Under the pieces are notes generated by a model. That model was not told the DNA's origin. It made no database searches and saw only the letters and a list, made by a program, of their open reading frames with translations. Shown here in pieces: positions 42,272-51,322 of a stretch of 64,000 nucleotides of DNA. Each line of letters starts with the position of its first letter. Within the stretch, counting starts at the first letter, position 1. A program made the position numbers and the translations under genes. This stretch comes from Verrucomicrobiales bacterium (GTDB lineage Bacteria > Verrucomicrobiota > Verrucomicrobiia > Verrucomicrobiales > DEV007): contig JARGPI010000027.1 of NCBI GenBank assembly GCA_029213005.1, positions 1-64,000 on the forward strand, given 5' to 3'.

Positions 42272-42550
42272 CTACTTCACAATGATCTTTTTCACTGGCT
42301 TCAGTCTCGGCGCGGCCGGAGTCGTAGATTGGATCTGTGACTGAGTCGCTGTGGGAGCTTCACGCCAGAAATTCTGAGCACTTCTCTTTTCCCAGCTGCC
42401 CGAATCCCAATGGTTTTTAAACGGCGGGGCTTTGGCTGTGCTGACAGGTCGAGGTTCTTCCGATCGGTTCTTCAACTGATCGTTTCCCGCCCCAAAGCAG
42501 GGAACCAGAATCGATAGGGTCAATATCAACTTAAGGGGATTTTTTTTCAT
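42272..42550 (-). CDS. Small secreted protein, unknown
   Basis: A 92-residue protein from the ATG at 42550. The signal peptide is about residues 1-21 (MKKNPLKLILTLSILVPCFGA). The mature part is Pro/Ser/Thr-rich with a Trp pair (NHWDSGSW) and a basic C-terminus (VKKIIVK). I do not recognise a family. It lies on the same strand as rpoA with the nested inverted repeat between, and co-transcription cannot be judged. Confidence 0.55.
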   Translation of the reverse strand: MKKNPLKLILTLSILVPCFGAGNDQLKNRSEEPRPVSTAKAPPFKNHWDSGSWEKRSAQNFWREAPTATQSQIQSTTPAAPRLKPVKKIIVK

Positions 42551-42739
42551 GTCTGTTAGTGTCACGCAAAATCCGGGGGGGCCGAACAGTGATTGGTTAA
42601 TCTACCCTCGTGAAAATAGTTCTCAACAAAAATTATGGAAATTATGGAAATTCAGATTTCTGACCTTGGAAATTGAATTTTCTTTAAATCGATTGTCATG
42701 AATTTTGATTTCGCCCGTCTATGAATATGAAGACAGAAG

Positions 42740-42838
42740 CGATGTTCGACTTAACAAGGACTCCTCCTTAGCAGGTCGGACGTAGCAAAACAAGCGGTTC
42801 CTAGTGGGGTCCACCTTTCGGTGGGCCTCACTTTTTTT
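42740..42838 (+). ncRNA. Candidate structured small RNA with terminator
   Basis: No forward-strand reading frame of note is present, yet a strong forward-strand terminator ends here. Upstream, GTTCGAC (42744-42750) pairs with GTCGGAC (42775-42781), and AAGGA pairs with TCCTT inside it. An alternative pairing, GGACTCC (42758-42764) with GGGGTCC (42806-42812), would compete with the terminator stem, as in an attenuator. It matches no RNA family I can name; small SRP RNA was considered and rejected. The promoter is not clear, so the 5' end is approximate. Confidence 0.4.
42804..42838 (+). terminator. Rho-independent terminator of candidate ncRNA
   Basis: GTGGGGTCCACC and GGTGGGCCTCAC form a 12-bp stem (two G-U pairs) around TTTC, followed by seven T residues on the forward strand. 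The reverse strand has no T-run at the other end, so it serves forward transcription only, although no forward gene precedes it for several kilobases. Confidence 0.85.
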
Positions 42839-42856
42839 CGGCCCCGAAGGAGCGGG

Positions 42857-43297
42857 TTAAATATCGTTCTCCTCTTCTTCCCAGAGCATCATCATTTCGA
42901 AGTCTCCGAAGTCATTATCGAACTCGACCTGTTTGGTCAGCTCGGCAATCGATTCACTGGCCCGGACCAGTCTTCTCGCGAGCGCGCGCGAAATTTCTTT
43001 GCTGATCTCGGGGTGATTGGCCAGTTCCTTGTCCGCATTTTCCAGAATGTAGAAGTCGCAGGCTTTCAAAGCGATTGCGGAGGCGGTATGGCCGCGGTTG
43101 AGGAGCACGGCAACTTCACCCAGCATAGCGCCTTTTGTGGTGATCGTGGTAATCGGGCTGTCTCCGACTCTGATTTCAACTGAACCGGACTTTAAAAACA
43201 AAATTTCCCCGTCTCTACCGCCTTCTTTCAGGACGATGTCGCCTTTTTCGAATGAGCGGGATGGGAGGTCTGAACAATGATCAAGTGAATTGGACAT
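42857..43297 (-). CDS. Stand-alone cyclic nucleotide-binding domain protein
   Basis: A 146-residue protein consisting of one cNMP-binding beta-roll (about 10-120). It includes FEKGDIVLKEG and a phosphate-binding-cassette-like segment LGEVAVLLNRGHTASAIA (the usual GE..L......A pattern). No DNA-binding or catalytic domain follows, so it is unlike CRP-type regulators and probably acts as a sensor partner for another protein. The acidic C-terminus (EEEENDI) is notable. It precedes no obvious effector; the SRAP gene upstream on the same strand is 42 bp away. Confidence 0.85.
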   Translation of the reverse strand: MSNSLDHCSDLPSRSFEKGDIVLKEGGRDGEILFLKSGSVEIRVGDSPITTITTKGAMLGEVAVLLNRGHTASAIALKACDFYILENADKELANHPEISKEISRALARRLVRASESIAELTKQVEFDNDFGDFEMMMLWEEEENDI

Positions 43298-43339
43298 GGT
43301 CTCACTATGGTCGAAACCAAAGTGAGGGAAAGCTAAAAA

Positions 43340-43972
43340 TTAGTCGAAGCCGGGCAGCATCGAGATGAAGACCGGGCCGTCGTGATTGGGATTTTTCAGG
43401 GGATTTTCGCATCTCGCGATACTCACCTCCGAAGACGGCTCGATGAGATGGATGGGGTTGTCACTTTCCAGAAATTCATCGAGCTGATTCCCGGTAAGAA
43501 GAGCAGGCATCCGGTCATGGATATGGCTCGTTTTTTCCGAGCCGGCGGTGGTTAGCATGGAATAACAATAGCCGTGTTCCGCTGAATCTTCCCAGAGACC
43601 GGCCGCCCAGATCCATTGTTCCGCGATCGATGCCTGAAAAGCGTGGGTCTGTTTATCGCCGGTCGGACCGGACCACTCGTAATAAGTGGACATGGGAATG
43701 ATGCATCGTCGCTTTTCTTCCCAGGCCGATTTCCACATGCCGCCTTCCAGTTTGTCCGAACGGGCGTTGTTGATCGCCGGATTGAAGGACCGGACAAAGC
43801 CCCAGCGCATCGTCTCGATGTTGGTGCCGGAGGTTAGAACCAGACCCGGATCGGTTTTCCTGATGCCGAAAATCTTCGACCGGAGCTCTTTTAGGCCCCG
43901 GAATGCGAGTTTTTCCCACGTGGTTTCGTTTCGTTTGCCCTCGCCTGGGCCGATATCATACAAATTGCACAT
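43340..43972 (-). CDS. SRAP family protein (YedK/HMCES-like)
   Basis: A 210-residue SOS response-associated peptidase domain protein. After removal of Met1, Cys2 would be the catalytic residue that links to abasic sites in single-stranded DNA. Further conserved features are NNARSD, YYEWSG with the active-site Glu, and HDRMPALL with the active-site His. These proteins shield abasic sites as DNA-protein crosslinks. Its ATG directly abuts the stop codon of the DUF1501 gene on the same strand, so the two are likely co-transcribed without being functionally related. Confidence 0.93.
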   Translation of the reverse strand: MCNLYDIGPGEGKRNETTWEKLAFRGLKELRSKIFGIRKTDPGLVLTSGTNIETMRWGFVRSFNPAINNARSDKLEGGMWKSAWEEKRRCIIPMSTYYEWSGPTGDKQTHAFQASIAEQWIWAAGLWEDSAEHGYCYSMLTTAGSEKTSHIHDRMPALLTGNQLDEFLESDNPIHLIEPSSEVSIARCENPLKNPNHDGPVFISMLPGFD

Positions 43973-45436
43973 CTATGCCATCACTTCGCGGATCGGGTTG
44001 GCTCCTTCAACTCCAACGAGCCTCTGGTCGAGACCGCCGTAGAAAAAGGAGAGGTGATTCGGATCCATCCCCATCAAAGCCAGAATCGTCGCATGGAGGT
44101 GCTTGACGTGATATCGGTTCTCGACCGCCATGGAGCCCAGTTCATCAGTTTGACCGACTGAGACGCCCCCTTTCACTCCGCCGCCCGCCATCCACATCGT
44201 GAATCCGTAGCTGTTGTGGTCGCGACCGGTGCCTTTTGCATATTCGGCGGTCGGTTGGCGGCCGAACTCTCCGCCCCACACGATGAGAGTGTCGTCCAGC
44301 ATTCCCCGGCGTTTCAGATCCTTGATCAGACCGGCGATCGGTTTGTCCGTTTCTCCCGCGTGGAGATTGTGATTCTTTTCGAGATCCCCGTGGGCATCCC
44401 AGTTATCGTCATTGTGGGCTCCGCCGGAGTATATCTGGATAAAACGCACCCCTCTTTCGACGAGCCGACGTGCCATGAGGCATTTCCGGCCAAAATCCCC
44501 GGTCTTTTCATCGTCCAGTCCATATAGAGATTTGGTATCTTCTGATTCCGACTCCAGATCGATCGCTTCCGGTGCGGTTGACTGCATTTTGTAAGCCAAC
44601 TCATAGCTGGAGATGCGGGCTGCGAGGTTGGAATTGTCGAAGCGGGAGCTGAGGTGCCCGGCATTGAGGTGGTTTAGCGAATCGATTAACATCCGCTGCT
44701 CCGTCGCCGGCATGCCGTCGACATGTTTGAGATTCAAAATCGGGTCGCCTTTGGACCGGAAAACCGTTCCCTGATAACTGGCGGGCATAAAACCGGAGGT
44801 CCAGTTCTTCGCCCCGGAGATTGGCCCGCCGCTTTTATCCAGCATCACAACATAGCCGGGAAGATTATCGTTGGCCGATCCCAGTCCATAGTTCAGCCAC
44901 GATCCCAGAGAAGGTTTCCCACTGATGAGACTCCCTGAGTTCATCATCAATAGAGCGGAGCCATGGATGGGAGAATCCGCCGTCATCGAGTGCAGGAAAG
45001 CGATATCGTCCACGCAGGTGCCGACGTGTGGAAAAAGGTCTGACACATATTTCCCGCATTCCCCGTATTGTTTGAACTTCCATTTCGGCTCGACGATTCG
45101 TCCCTGATTCTTTTTCCCGCCACGGCCAAAGGTTTTTACATCGATGGTTTTCCCGTCCATTCCATACATCGATGGTTTGTAGTCAAATGTATCAATATGA
45201 CTCGGGCCTCCATACATAAACAGGAAGATAACGTTCTTCGCCTTGGCCGGATACATCGCCGGTTTCTGGGCGAGCGGATTGGCGAACTCAAGACCGCCTT
45301 CTGCTGCCTGGGCCTGATTAAAAAAGCCGTCTTTCCCCAATAGGCCACTCAGAGCGACTGCCGGGAATCCTCCTCCCACAGTATGTAGAAATTCCCGTCT
45401 CCTGACGTTTCCGCAAAAGGTTCCTTTATTGTTCAT
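43973..45436 (-). CDS. DUF1501 family Tat-exported protein
   Basis: A 487-residue protein with an N-terminal VRRREFLHTVGGG Tat-type signal. DUF1501 signatures include FMYGGPSHIDTFDYKP and GTGRDHNSYGFTMWMAGGG. It is encoded 24 bp downstream of a PSD1-type gene and with it forms one of three such pairs in the window. DUF1501 shares the alkaline-phosphatase/sulfatase-like fold; the substrate is unknown. Confidence 0.9.
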   Translation of the reverse strand: MNNKGTFCGNVRRREFLHTVGGGFPAVALSGLLGKDGFFNQAQAAEGGLEFANPLAQKPAMYPAKAKNVIFLFMYGGPSHIDTFDYKPSMYGMDGKTIDVKTFGRGGKKNQGRIVEPKWKFKQYGECGKYVSDLFPHVGTCVDDIAFLHSMTADSPIHGSALLMMNSGSLISGKPSLGSWLNYGLGSANDNLPGYVVMLDKSGGPISGAKNWTSGFMPASYQGTVFRSKGDPILNLKHVDGMPATEQRMLIDSLNHLNAGHLSSRFDNSNLAARISSYELAYKMQSTAPEAIDLESESEDTKSLYGLDDEKTGDFGRKCLMARRLVERGVRFIQIYSGGAHNDDNWDAHGDLEKNHNLHAGETDKPIAGLIKDLKRRGMLDDTLIVWGGEFGRQPTAEYAKGTGRDHNSYGFTMWMAGGGVKGGVSVGQTDELGSMAVENRYHVKHLHATILALMGMDPNHLSFFYGGLDQRLVGVEGANPIREVMA

Positions 45437-45460
45437 AATCGTTATAGTTGCAGTCCACTC

Positions 45461-48430
45461 CTAGTCCAGGTAGAGAAATTGATTTAAATTAAGTGCCAGC
45501 AGGGCAATGCGTTTCATCGCGTCATCAGGACTGAGGCCTGCGTCACTCTGGAATCGCTGATACAGATCCAAACAGCGGTCGACGTCACGGTCATCCGGTT
45601 CGGTTTGGGTTACCATTTTTAAAGTGCTTGCGATCAGGTCTCTTTCATCGCCGTCGTAGCCCTGGATTCTCTCCGCCATAATCGCTGCGTGATCGTTCAC
45701 GAATTTGGAATTCAGCATCATCAAAGCCTGATTGGGAACGGTGGTCGCAAACCGTACTGCGCAGGGTGAATCGGTATCAGCCTGATCGAAATCGGTCATC
45801 ATGGGGTGTCGCAGGCTCCGTTTCACGTGAATGTAAATCGAGCGCCGGAAGTGATTGTTCTCGTCAGCTGAGACGGGCCACCCTTTGCCGGGGCGGGATG
45901 CGGTGGCGAGTACTTCCTGTGGAAGGGGAGGGTAAACCCAGTCTCCCCCGATTTGCTCCACCAGTTTTCCGGATACGGTAAGTATCGAATCGCGAATCTC
46001 CTCAGCGGTAAGGCGTCGCATATTGTTCCGCCAAAAGTAGTGATTGCCCGGGTCGATTTGTGAGTTCCCGGAATTCGGCGCGCTCGACATCCGGTAACTC
46101 CGGCTTTTCAAAATCAGCCGATGCATATCTTTGATCTTCCATCCGCTGGACTGGAACCGGAGTGCGAGCCAGTCGAGCAATTCGGGGTGTGACGGCATTT
46201 CACCGAGGGTTCCGAAATCCGAGGTGCTCGGGGTGATCCCCCGGCCAAAGTGGTGCTGCCAGATCCGGTTGGCCATCACTCGCGATGTCAGCGGATTGTC
46301 TTCGCTGGTGATCCATTTTGCGAGAGCCAAGCGTCGGCCCGAGGTCTTTCCGCCCGTCCACGAAACAGGAGTCGCGGCTGCGGGGATCGGTTCGTTGGTG
46401 CCTTTGCCGAGGACGGCGGGGAAACCGGGGTAAACCTGCTCGCCGGGCGCGTGAGCGCTTCCTCTGAGATGGATATGAAGTGGTTGTGGAGTTTCGCCGC
46501 GTTCCTGCACGATATTGAGAGGTTCGCCTGCCTTCCGGTTTTTCCAATTCTCTATTTCCTTCTTCTTATCGAGATAAGACTGGTAGAGGTTTTTCCCCTC
46601 AAAATGTTTAGTGATCTGAGTGATCAGTTTCTTATTTCCGTTGGTCCGGATAATATCCTCCAGTTTAGATGAATCGGATGCGACGGTGCGAAGGCCTGCA
46701 TCGATGTATTGACCTCCCCCGGTCTGTTTGCAGTGAATCGCGATCACGTTGCGACCGGTCTGAAGCGCGTCGATCGCTTTCTGGTCGAGAGGGAAGTATT
46801 CGTAGTCCGAGGTGTAGCCGGTTGCCCGGAAAACTTCCACCCCGTTAATATACACTTCGACATCTTCATCGTGGTATAGTTCGAGGGTCAGGGTGTCCGG
46901 TAAAACTTTGAGGCCGAAACCGGTCCTCAACCAGATGTCGCTGGTCGTCCACGCGGTTTTCTTTGCGTGATTCGGGGTGGCGGTTCCGAAGCCTCCGGGG
47001 CCTTTGTTCCACATTTTGTCGCGGAATCCGACTTCTTTCCAATCCGGGGTCGGCTTTTTCAGGGTGAATTCCCACTGGGCGGGAGATTCGAGGCGCCCGC
47101 TCCTGACAAAAGTCTGTTCCGCTGCTTTGCCCTGATTCTTGATCAACTTTTCACCTCTCAGGTATTCTCTGATTCGGTTGTCGAGAGATGCTACCTCGCT
47201 CTCCAGGGCTGCTATATTTTTTTCTCTTTCTATCGCAAATTTCTGCTTCTGATCCTCAGTTGACCAGTGATGAATGGTTCCCTCGGTTCGGTAGTGAGTG
47301 ATACCGTGAAACAGATCCATAAAAGCATAGTAGTCCTTTTGGGAAATCGGGTCTGCTTTGTGATCGTGACAGCGGGCGCACCCGACAGTTGTCGCGAGAA
47401 ACGCTTCGGAAGTGATCTGCACATTGTCAGCGAGGACATCGTAGATGTGCTGTTTGCGGTCGGCCGGTTCGTCGTCCCATTGCATGAGGCGGTGGTAACC
47501 GGTTGCGACTAGAGAATCCCAGGTTCGGTTCGGAATTTCATCGCCGGCGAGTTGCTCGGTAACAAATTGATCGTAAGGAATGTCGGAGTTGAAAGCGTTG
47601 ATCACATAGTCGCGAAACTTCCAAATCACCGGCTTCGGGTTGTCCCTTTCAAATCCGTTTGATTCCGCATAACGGAGAAGGTCAAGCCAGTGCCGGGCCC
47701 ATTTTTCACCATATCGGGGGCTGGCGAGCAACTCCTCCAGCAAAGTATCGTAGGCCGTTTCCGGTGCGGATTTGAATTTAGCGACAAAGTCGTCGACCTG
47801 AGAAGGAGTGGGGGGGAGTCCGGTGAGATCGTAAGTGACCCGGCGAATCAGGGCGGCGGGTTCGGCATCGGGATTGGGTTGGAGACCGTTTTTCTCCAGC
47901 TTATCGAGGATGAAGGCGTCGATTTCATTTTTGCCCCAGTCGGTATTCCGGGGCTTCGGCGGGGCGGAGCGGGAGAGTGGTCGGTAGGCCCACCATTCGC
48001 GGGCATCATCGCTGAGGGTGAATCCGCGATGGGCTTCGGAAGGATCGCCCTTTATTTCGAGAGCGGAATCGTAAGGGGCTCCCATTTTGACCCATTCGTC
48101 CAGAATCGCGATTTGCTCAGCCGGTAGTTTTGCCTTTGGGGGCATCTGATAGTCGGCATCTTTGTAGCTGATCATCTCGAGAAAGATGCTTTTCGCGGGA
48201 TCGGCTTCATCATATCCGGGGCCGTATTCTCCGCCGCGGAGGAGGCCTTCCCGGCTGGTGACGCGAAATTCCCCTTTCAGTTTGTCTTCCCCGCCGTGGC
48301 ATTTGAAGCAGTTTTGCTCGAGGATGGGGTGTACTTTTTCCCGATAGAAAACAGCGCCTTTTTCATCTGCCTGCACGGACGGGATGAGAAGAATGATCAG
48401 CAGAAGGGAGAGGGTGGCTATCTGTTTCAT
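45461..48430 (-). CDS. PSCyt1-DUF1549-DUF1553 (PSD1) protein
   Basis: A 989-residue exported protein from the ATG at 48430, with a signal peptide to about residue 21. A Planctomycete-type cytochrome c motif follows: C41-F-K-C44-H45. DUF1549 (about 150-350) contains a second CARCHDH motif. Between DUF1549 and DUF1553 is an inserted beta-sandwich (about 460-600, with LYHDEDVEVYINGVEVFRATGYTS) resembling a galactose-binding/jelly-roll domain. The C-terminal DUF1553 (about 690-980) begins near RRLALAKWITSEDNPLTSRV. The protein is presumed periplasmic and haem-bearing. Its partner is the adjacent DUF1501 protein. Confidence 0.9.
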   Translation of the reverse strand: MKQIATLSLLLIILLIPSVQADEKGAVFYREKVHPILEQNCFKCHGGEDKLKGEFRVTSREGLLRGGEYGPGYDEADPAKSIFLEMISYKDADYQMPPKAKLPAEQIAILDEWVKMGAPYDSALEIKGDPSEAHRGFTLSDDAREWWAYRPLSRSAPPKPRNTDWGKNEIDAFILDKLEKNGLQPNPDAEPAALIRRVTYDLTGLPPTPSQVDDFVAKFKSAPETAYDTLLEELLASPRYGEKWARHWLDLLRYAESNGFERDNPKPVIWKFRDYVINAFNSDIPYDQFVTEQLAGDEIPNRTWDSLVATGYHRLMQWDDEPADRKQHIYDVLADNVQITSEAFLATTVGCARCHDHKADPISQKDYYAFMDLFHGITHYRTEGTIHHWSTEDQKQKFAIEREKNIAALESEVASLDNRIREYLRGEKLIKNQGKAAEQTFVRSGRLESPAQWEFTLKKPTPDWKEVGFRDKMWNKGPGGFGTATPNHAKKTAWTTSDIWLRTGFGLKVLPDTLTLELYHDEDVEVYINGVEVFRATGYTSDYEYFPLDQKAIDALQTGRNVIAIHCKQTGGGQYIDAGLRTVASDSSKLEDIIRTNGNKKLITQITKHFEGKNLYQSYLDKKKEIENWKNRKAGEPLNIVQERGETPQPLHIHLRGSAHAPGEQVYPGFPAVLGKGTNEPIPAAATPVSWTGGKTSGRRLALAKWITSEDNPLTSRVMANRIWQHHFGRGITPSTSDFGTLGEMPSHPELLDWLALRFQSSGWKIKDMHRLILKSRSYRMSSAPNSGNSQIDPGNHYFWRNNMRRLTAEEIRDSILTVSGKLVEQIGGDWVYPPLPQEVLATASRPGKGWPVSADENNHFRRSIYIHVKRSLRHPMMTDFDQADTDSPCAVRFATTVPNQALMMLNSKFVNDHAAIMAERIQGYDGDERDLIASTLKMVTQTEPDDRDVDRCLDLYQRFQSDAGLSPDDAMKRIALLALNLNQFLYLD

Positions 48431-48600
48431 AAAATTCGTGGATCCGAATGGTATCATTCATCATAGCTTCTTTAAAAGCTCTGTATTGGACGTAACAATG
48501 CGGGTTTTGTAAAAATGCGACATTTCGGGCTGCGGAGTGATGGCGCATTCGAGGCGGTTTGGGTTGGTTTTTGTCGATTTATCTGCGTTATTTTCCGCCG

Positions 48601-50646
48601 ATGCTGAGCGCTCTCCAGCGGCGACCGGGAAATCCGGTTTGCCTCGTGATCTTTACGATCTTCGTCATCTCTGCGGTTGCTAACCGTGGATTTGGACAGC
48701 TGAAGTCTGCTCTCGAAGTGAGGTCTCTTTCCTTCGAGGAAGCTGAATCCGGTGAAATGGTCGAATTGACCGGAACCGTCATTTTTCCGGACCCGCCTGC
48801 TACCATTTTTATTCAGGATCAGACCGCCGGGACGTTTTTTCAAATGCGAGGGGGGAAGGCGCCGCGAGCCGGGGATTTGGTCAAAGTGAAAGGCCGGACT
48901 TACCCGGGATTGTATTTGCCCGGCATCAAAGAGGTGCAGTTTGAAATCATCGATCACCCCGGCTTGCCGAAGCCCCGTCCGGTGAATTTCGATGAGCTGG
49001 TTTCGGGCACTTTTCATTATCAGCATGTTTCCGTGGAGGGTGTGATTCGCTGGGTTGAGCCGACCGGGGAGGGGACCGGAATGGCGACGATTTCGCTGGG
49101 TTCGCAGAAACTGGAGCTTTGGGTGAAGGCGCCGCTTCCTAATTTCGCCAAAGCGCTGGTCGGCAATCGGGTTCGTGTGGTGGGGCTCGCTGCCGGGGAA
49201 ATCAACGGACGCCGCCAGCTCGTGAAACCCTATCTCCGGGTTCTAAAGTGGAGTGATATCGAGATTCAGGCTCCGGCGATGAAGGTTGAGCAGATTCCGA
49301 TGGTGACGGCTCAGGAACTGCTCACTTTCCAGTTTGCGAAAAAATACGACCCGAGAGTCAGGATGGAAGGGCAGGTTATCGCGAGACAGGGGGAAACACT
49401 TTATCTCCGGAACGGCGATCTTGCTTTTCTGGCGGAGCTGAATGAGGTGGATGCTGATTTGTCGGTTTCCGATCAGGTCGAAATTATGGGGTTCCCCGAA
49501 ATGAGAGGGTTTCGGGCGATGATTGCGAATTCCACCATTTTACAAAAATCCAGCGGTGACTCATCTCCTGAGCCGTTTCCGATATCCTGGTCCCAGCTGG
49601 TCTCGGGCGATCGCGATGGTAATTTGATTTCGGTCGAGGGTGTTCTGGCGCATTGGTATTTGACGGAAAATGAGACTCGTCTGGCTCTGAGATCGAAGGA
49701 CGGTAAATCGTCGATTCAGGTGCGGGTCCCGGAGTTGGTCGAAAATCTCCGCTCGGGCATGGAGCTGGATGTGTACGGGATCTGTCTCGTCGAAACGACG
49801 CGAACTGCCAACTACCGCGCGATGCCGGATTCGGTGGTGATTCTTTCCCGTCACGCCGGGGATATTCAGGTGTTGAAAGCGCCGAACTGGTGGACGGCGC
49901 GCCGCCTCGCCTGGGCCTTGATTGGGCTGACCTGCGTCACGTCGCTCGCCGGACTGTGGATTTATTTGCTGCGACGTCAGGTCGAACAGCAGACCGAGGA
50001 ATTGCGTAGCGGTATCGAGCAAAAAGCGGCGCTGGAGGAGAGGCAGCGGATCGCGCGGGAGTTTCACGATACTCTGGAGCAGGATCTCGCGGGGCTGTCG
50101 TTGCGGCTCGATGCGGCGGTCGCTCAGAGCGGTGATAAAGGGATTCAGAAATTTATTATCGGATCGCGAAGCCTTGTTTCCCGAATTCAGTCCGAAACGC
50201 GGAATCTGGTCGCCGATCTCCGCGAATCCCCGTCGAAAATGGCAGATTTGAATACCTCGCTCGGTGAATTGGCCGAAAAGATACCCGGTCGAGTTGGGCC
50301 GGAAGTGACGCTTCACCTCGATCAAAGCTGTCCTTTGCTGACTTCCCGTGTCGTTCGCCACATCAAAATGATTGCACAGGAGGCCGTCACCAATGCGATC
50401 AAGCACGCCGGGGCGACGAAAATCGATATCACAACGGAAATCGAGCATCCCCGACTGATGATGACGGTGGTCGATAACGGGAAAGGCTTTGATATTGTCG
50501 CGGAAACCAGTGGGAAAACCGGTCACTTCGGCTGTATGGGAATGAGAGAGCGGGCCCGGAAGCTGAAAGGAAATCTTGAATGGCAGAGTGAGCCGGGCCG
50601 AACTTGTGTGAAATTGACGATGAACCAAATCGATGAGCAATCCTGA
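48601..50646 (+). CDS. NarL-type sensor histidine kinase with OB-fold sensor
   Basis: A 681-residue kinase from the ATG at 48601; a TTG at 48559 would lengthen the signal region. The signal peptide covers about 1-33. The extracytoplasmic sensor (about 40-425) consists of about four OB-fold repeats, recognisable as GTVIFPDPPATIFIQDQTAG, GVIRWVEP and similar. One transmembrane helix (about 435-457) leads to a HisKA_3 domain with H489 in AREFHDTLEQDL and a C-terminal HATPase (QEAVTNAIKHAG, DNGKGFD). It overlaps its response regulator by 14 bp. It lies between a divergent PSD1/DUF1501 pair and two co-directional pairs, which it may control (inference). Confidence 0.9.
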   Translation: MLSALQRRPGNPVCLVIFTIFVISAVANRGFGQLKSALEVRSLSFEEAESGEMVELTGTVIFPDPPATIFIQDQTAGTFFQMRGGKAPRAGDLVKVKGRTYPGLYLPGIKEVQFEIIDHPGLPKPRPVNFDELVSGTFHYQHVSVEGVIRWVEPTGEGTGMATISLGSQKLELWVKAPLPNFAKALVGNRVRVVGLAAGEINGRRQLVKPYLRVLKWSDIEIQAPAMKVEQIPMVTAQELLTFQFAKKYDPRVRMEGQVIARQGETLYLRNGDLAFLAELNEVDADLSVSDQVEIMGFPEMRGFRAMIANSTILQKSSGDSSPEPFPISWSQLVSGDRDGNLISVEGVLAHWYLTENETRLALRSKDGKSSIQVRVPELVENLRSGMELDVYGICLVETTRTANYRAMPDSVVILSRHAGDIQVLKAPNWWTARRLAWALIGLTCVTSLAGLWIYLLRRQVEQQTEELRSGIEQKAALEERQRIAREFHDTLEQDLAGLSLRLDAAVAQSGDKGIQKFIIGSRSLVSRIQSETRNLVADLRESPSKMADLNTSLGELAEKIPGRVGPEVTLHLDQSCPLLTSRVVRHIKMIAQEAVTNAIKHAGATKIDITTEIEHPRLMMTVVDNGKGFDIVAETSGKTGHFGCMGMRERARKLKGNLEWQSEPGRTCVKLTMNQIDEQS

Positions 50647-51250
50647 TATGATTACCGTGATGTTAGTGGATGACCATTTTGTCGTGCGGAGTGGTCTCGC
50701 CGCATCACTTGATTTGGAAAGCGATATCGAAGTCGTTGCTGAAGCGGAAAGTGGCGAGGAGGCGATCGAGCTTTACCACGTCCACCATCCCCGGGTCGTC
50801 CTGATGGATCTGCAATTGCCCGGAATCAATGGCATTCAGGCCGTGGAGAAGCTGGGGGTGCCGGGGATTCTTATGTTTTCCACCTTCGATCGCGAGGACG
50901 AAATTCAGGAGGCTCTCGATGCCGGTGCGAGCGGCTATCTCCAAAAGTCAGCATCCCGGGATGAATTGATTCTCGCGATCCACACGATTGCGGATGGCCG
51001 CACTTACCTGCCCGAGGCGGTCGCGGAAACCTTGCAGGAGCGCCAAAACACCTCCACCATCACCGCCCGCGAGCGGGAAATTCTCATGCTAATTTCGCAG
51101 GGCCGGGCCAATAAAGAAATCGGTGCCGAGCTCGGTATCGCGGAAGACACCGTGAAACGCCACGTCAGTAACGTGCTCCAGAAACTCGGAGTCAGCGATC
51201 GCGCCCAGGCAACTGCGGAAGCGATTCGGCGCGGAATTGTCAAAGTCTGA
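50633..51250 (+). CDS. NarL/FixJ-family response regulator
   Basis: A 205-residue regulator. The receiver domain (about 6-122) has the acidic pair D13/D14, phospho-acceptor D59, S83/T84 and K105. A LuxR-type helix-turn-helix (about 140-202) contains TAREREILMLISQG and the recognition region NKEIGAELGIAEDTVKRHV. It overlaps the kinase gene by 14 bp, so the two are translationally coupled. No target motif is visible with certainty. Confidence 0.95.
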   Translation: MSNPDMITVMLVDDHFVVRSGLAASLDLESDIEVVAEAESGEEAIELYHVHHPRVVLMDLQLPGINGIQAVEKLGVPGILMFSTFDREDEIQEALDAGASGYLQKSASRDELILAIHTIADGRTYLPEAVAETLQERQNTSTITAREREILMLISQGRANKEIGAELGIAEDTVKRHVSNVLQKLGVSDRAQATAEAIRRGIVKV

Positions 51251-51322
51251 AACCTCCCGTCTACCACGAAAGTGTTATGCCGCGAGAGATGCAAATTTCC
51301 ATTTTCCATGTGAACCTGACTT

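Noticed and set aside
42740..42838. Small SRP RNA as identity of the candidate ncRNA
   Set aside because: A CAGG...AGCA resemblance is present, but the conserved GGAA tetraloop and flanking sequence of the SRP domain IV are missing.
49561..50640. 359-aa reverse-strand frame
   Set aside because: It is antisense to the sensor kinase, whose HisKA_3 and HATPase motifs are unambiguous.
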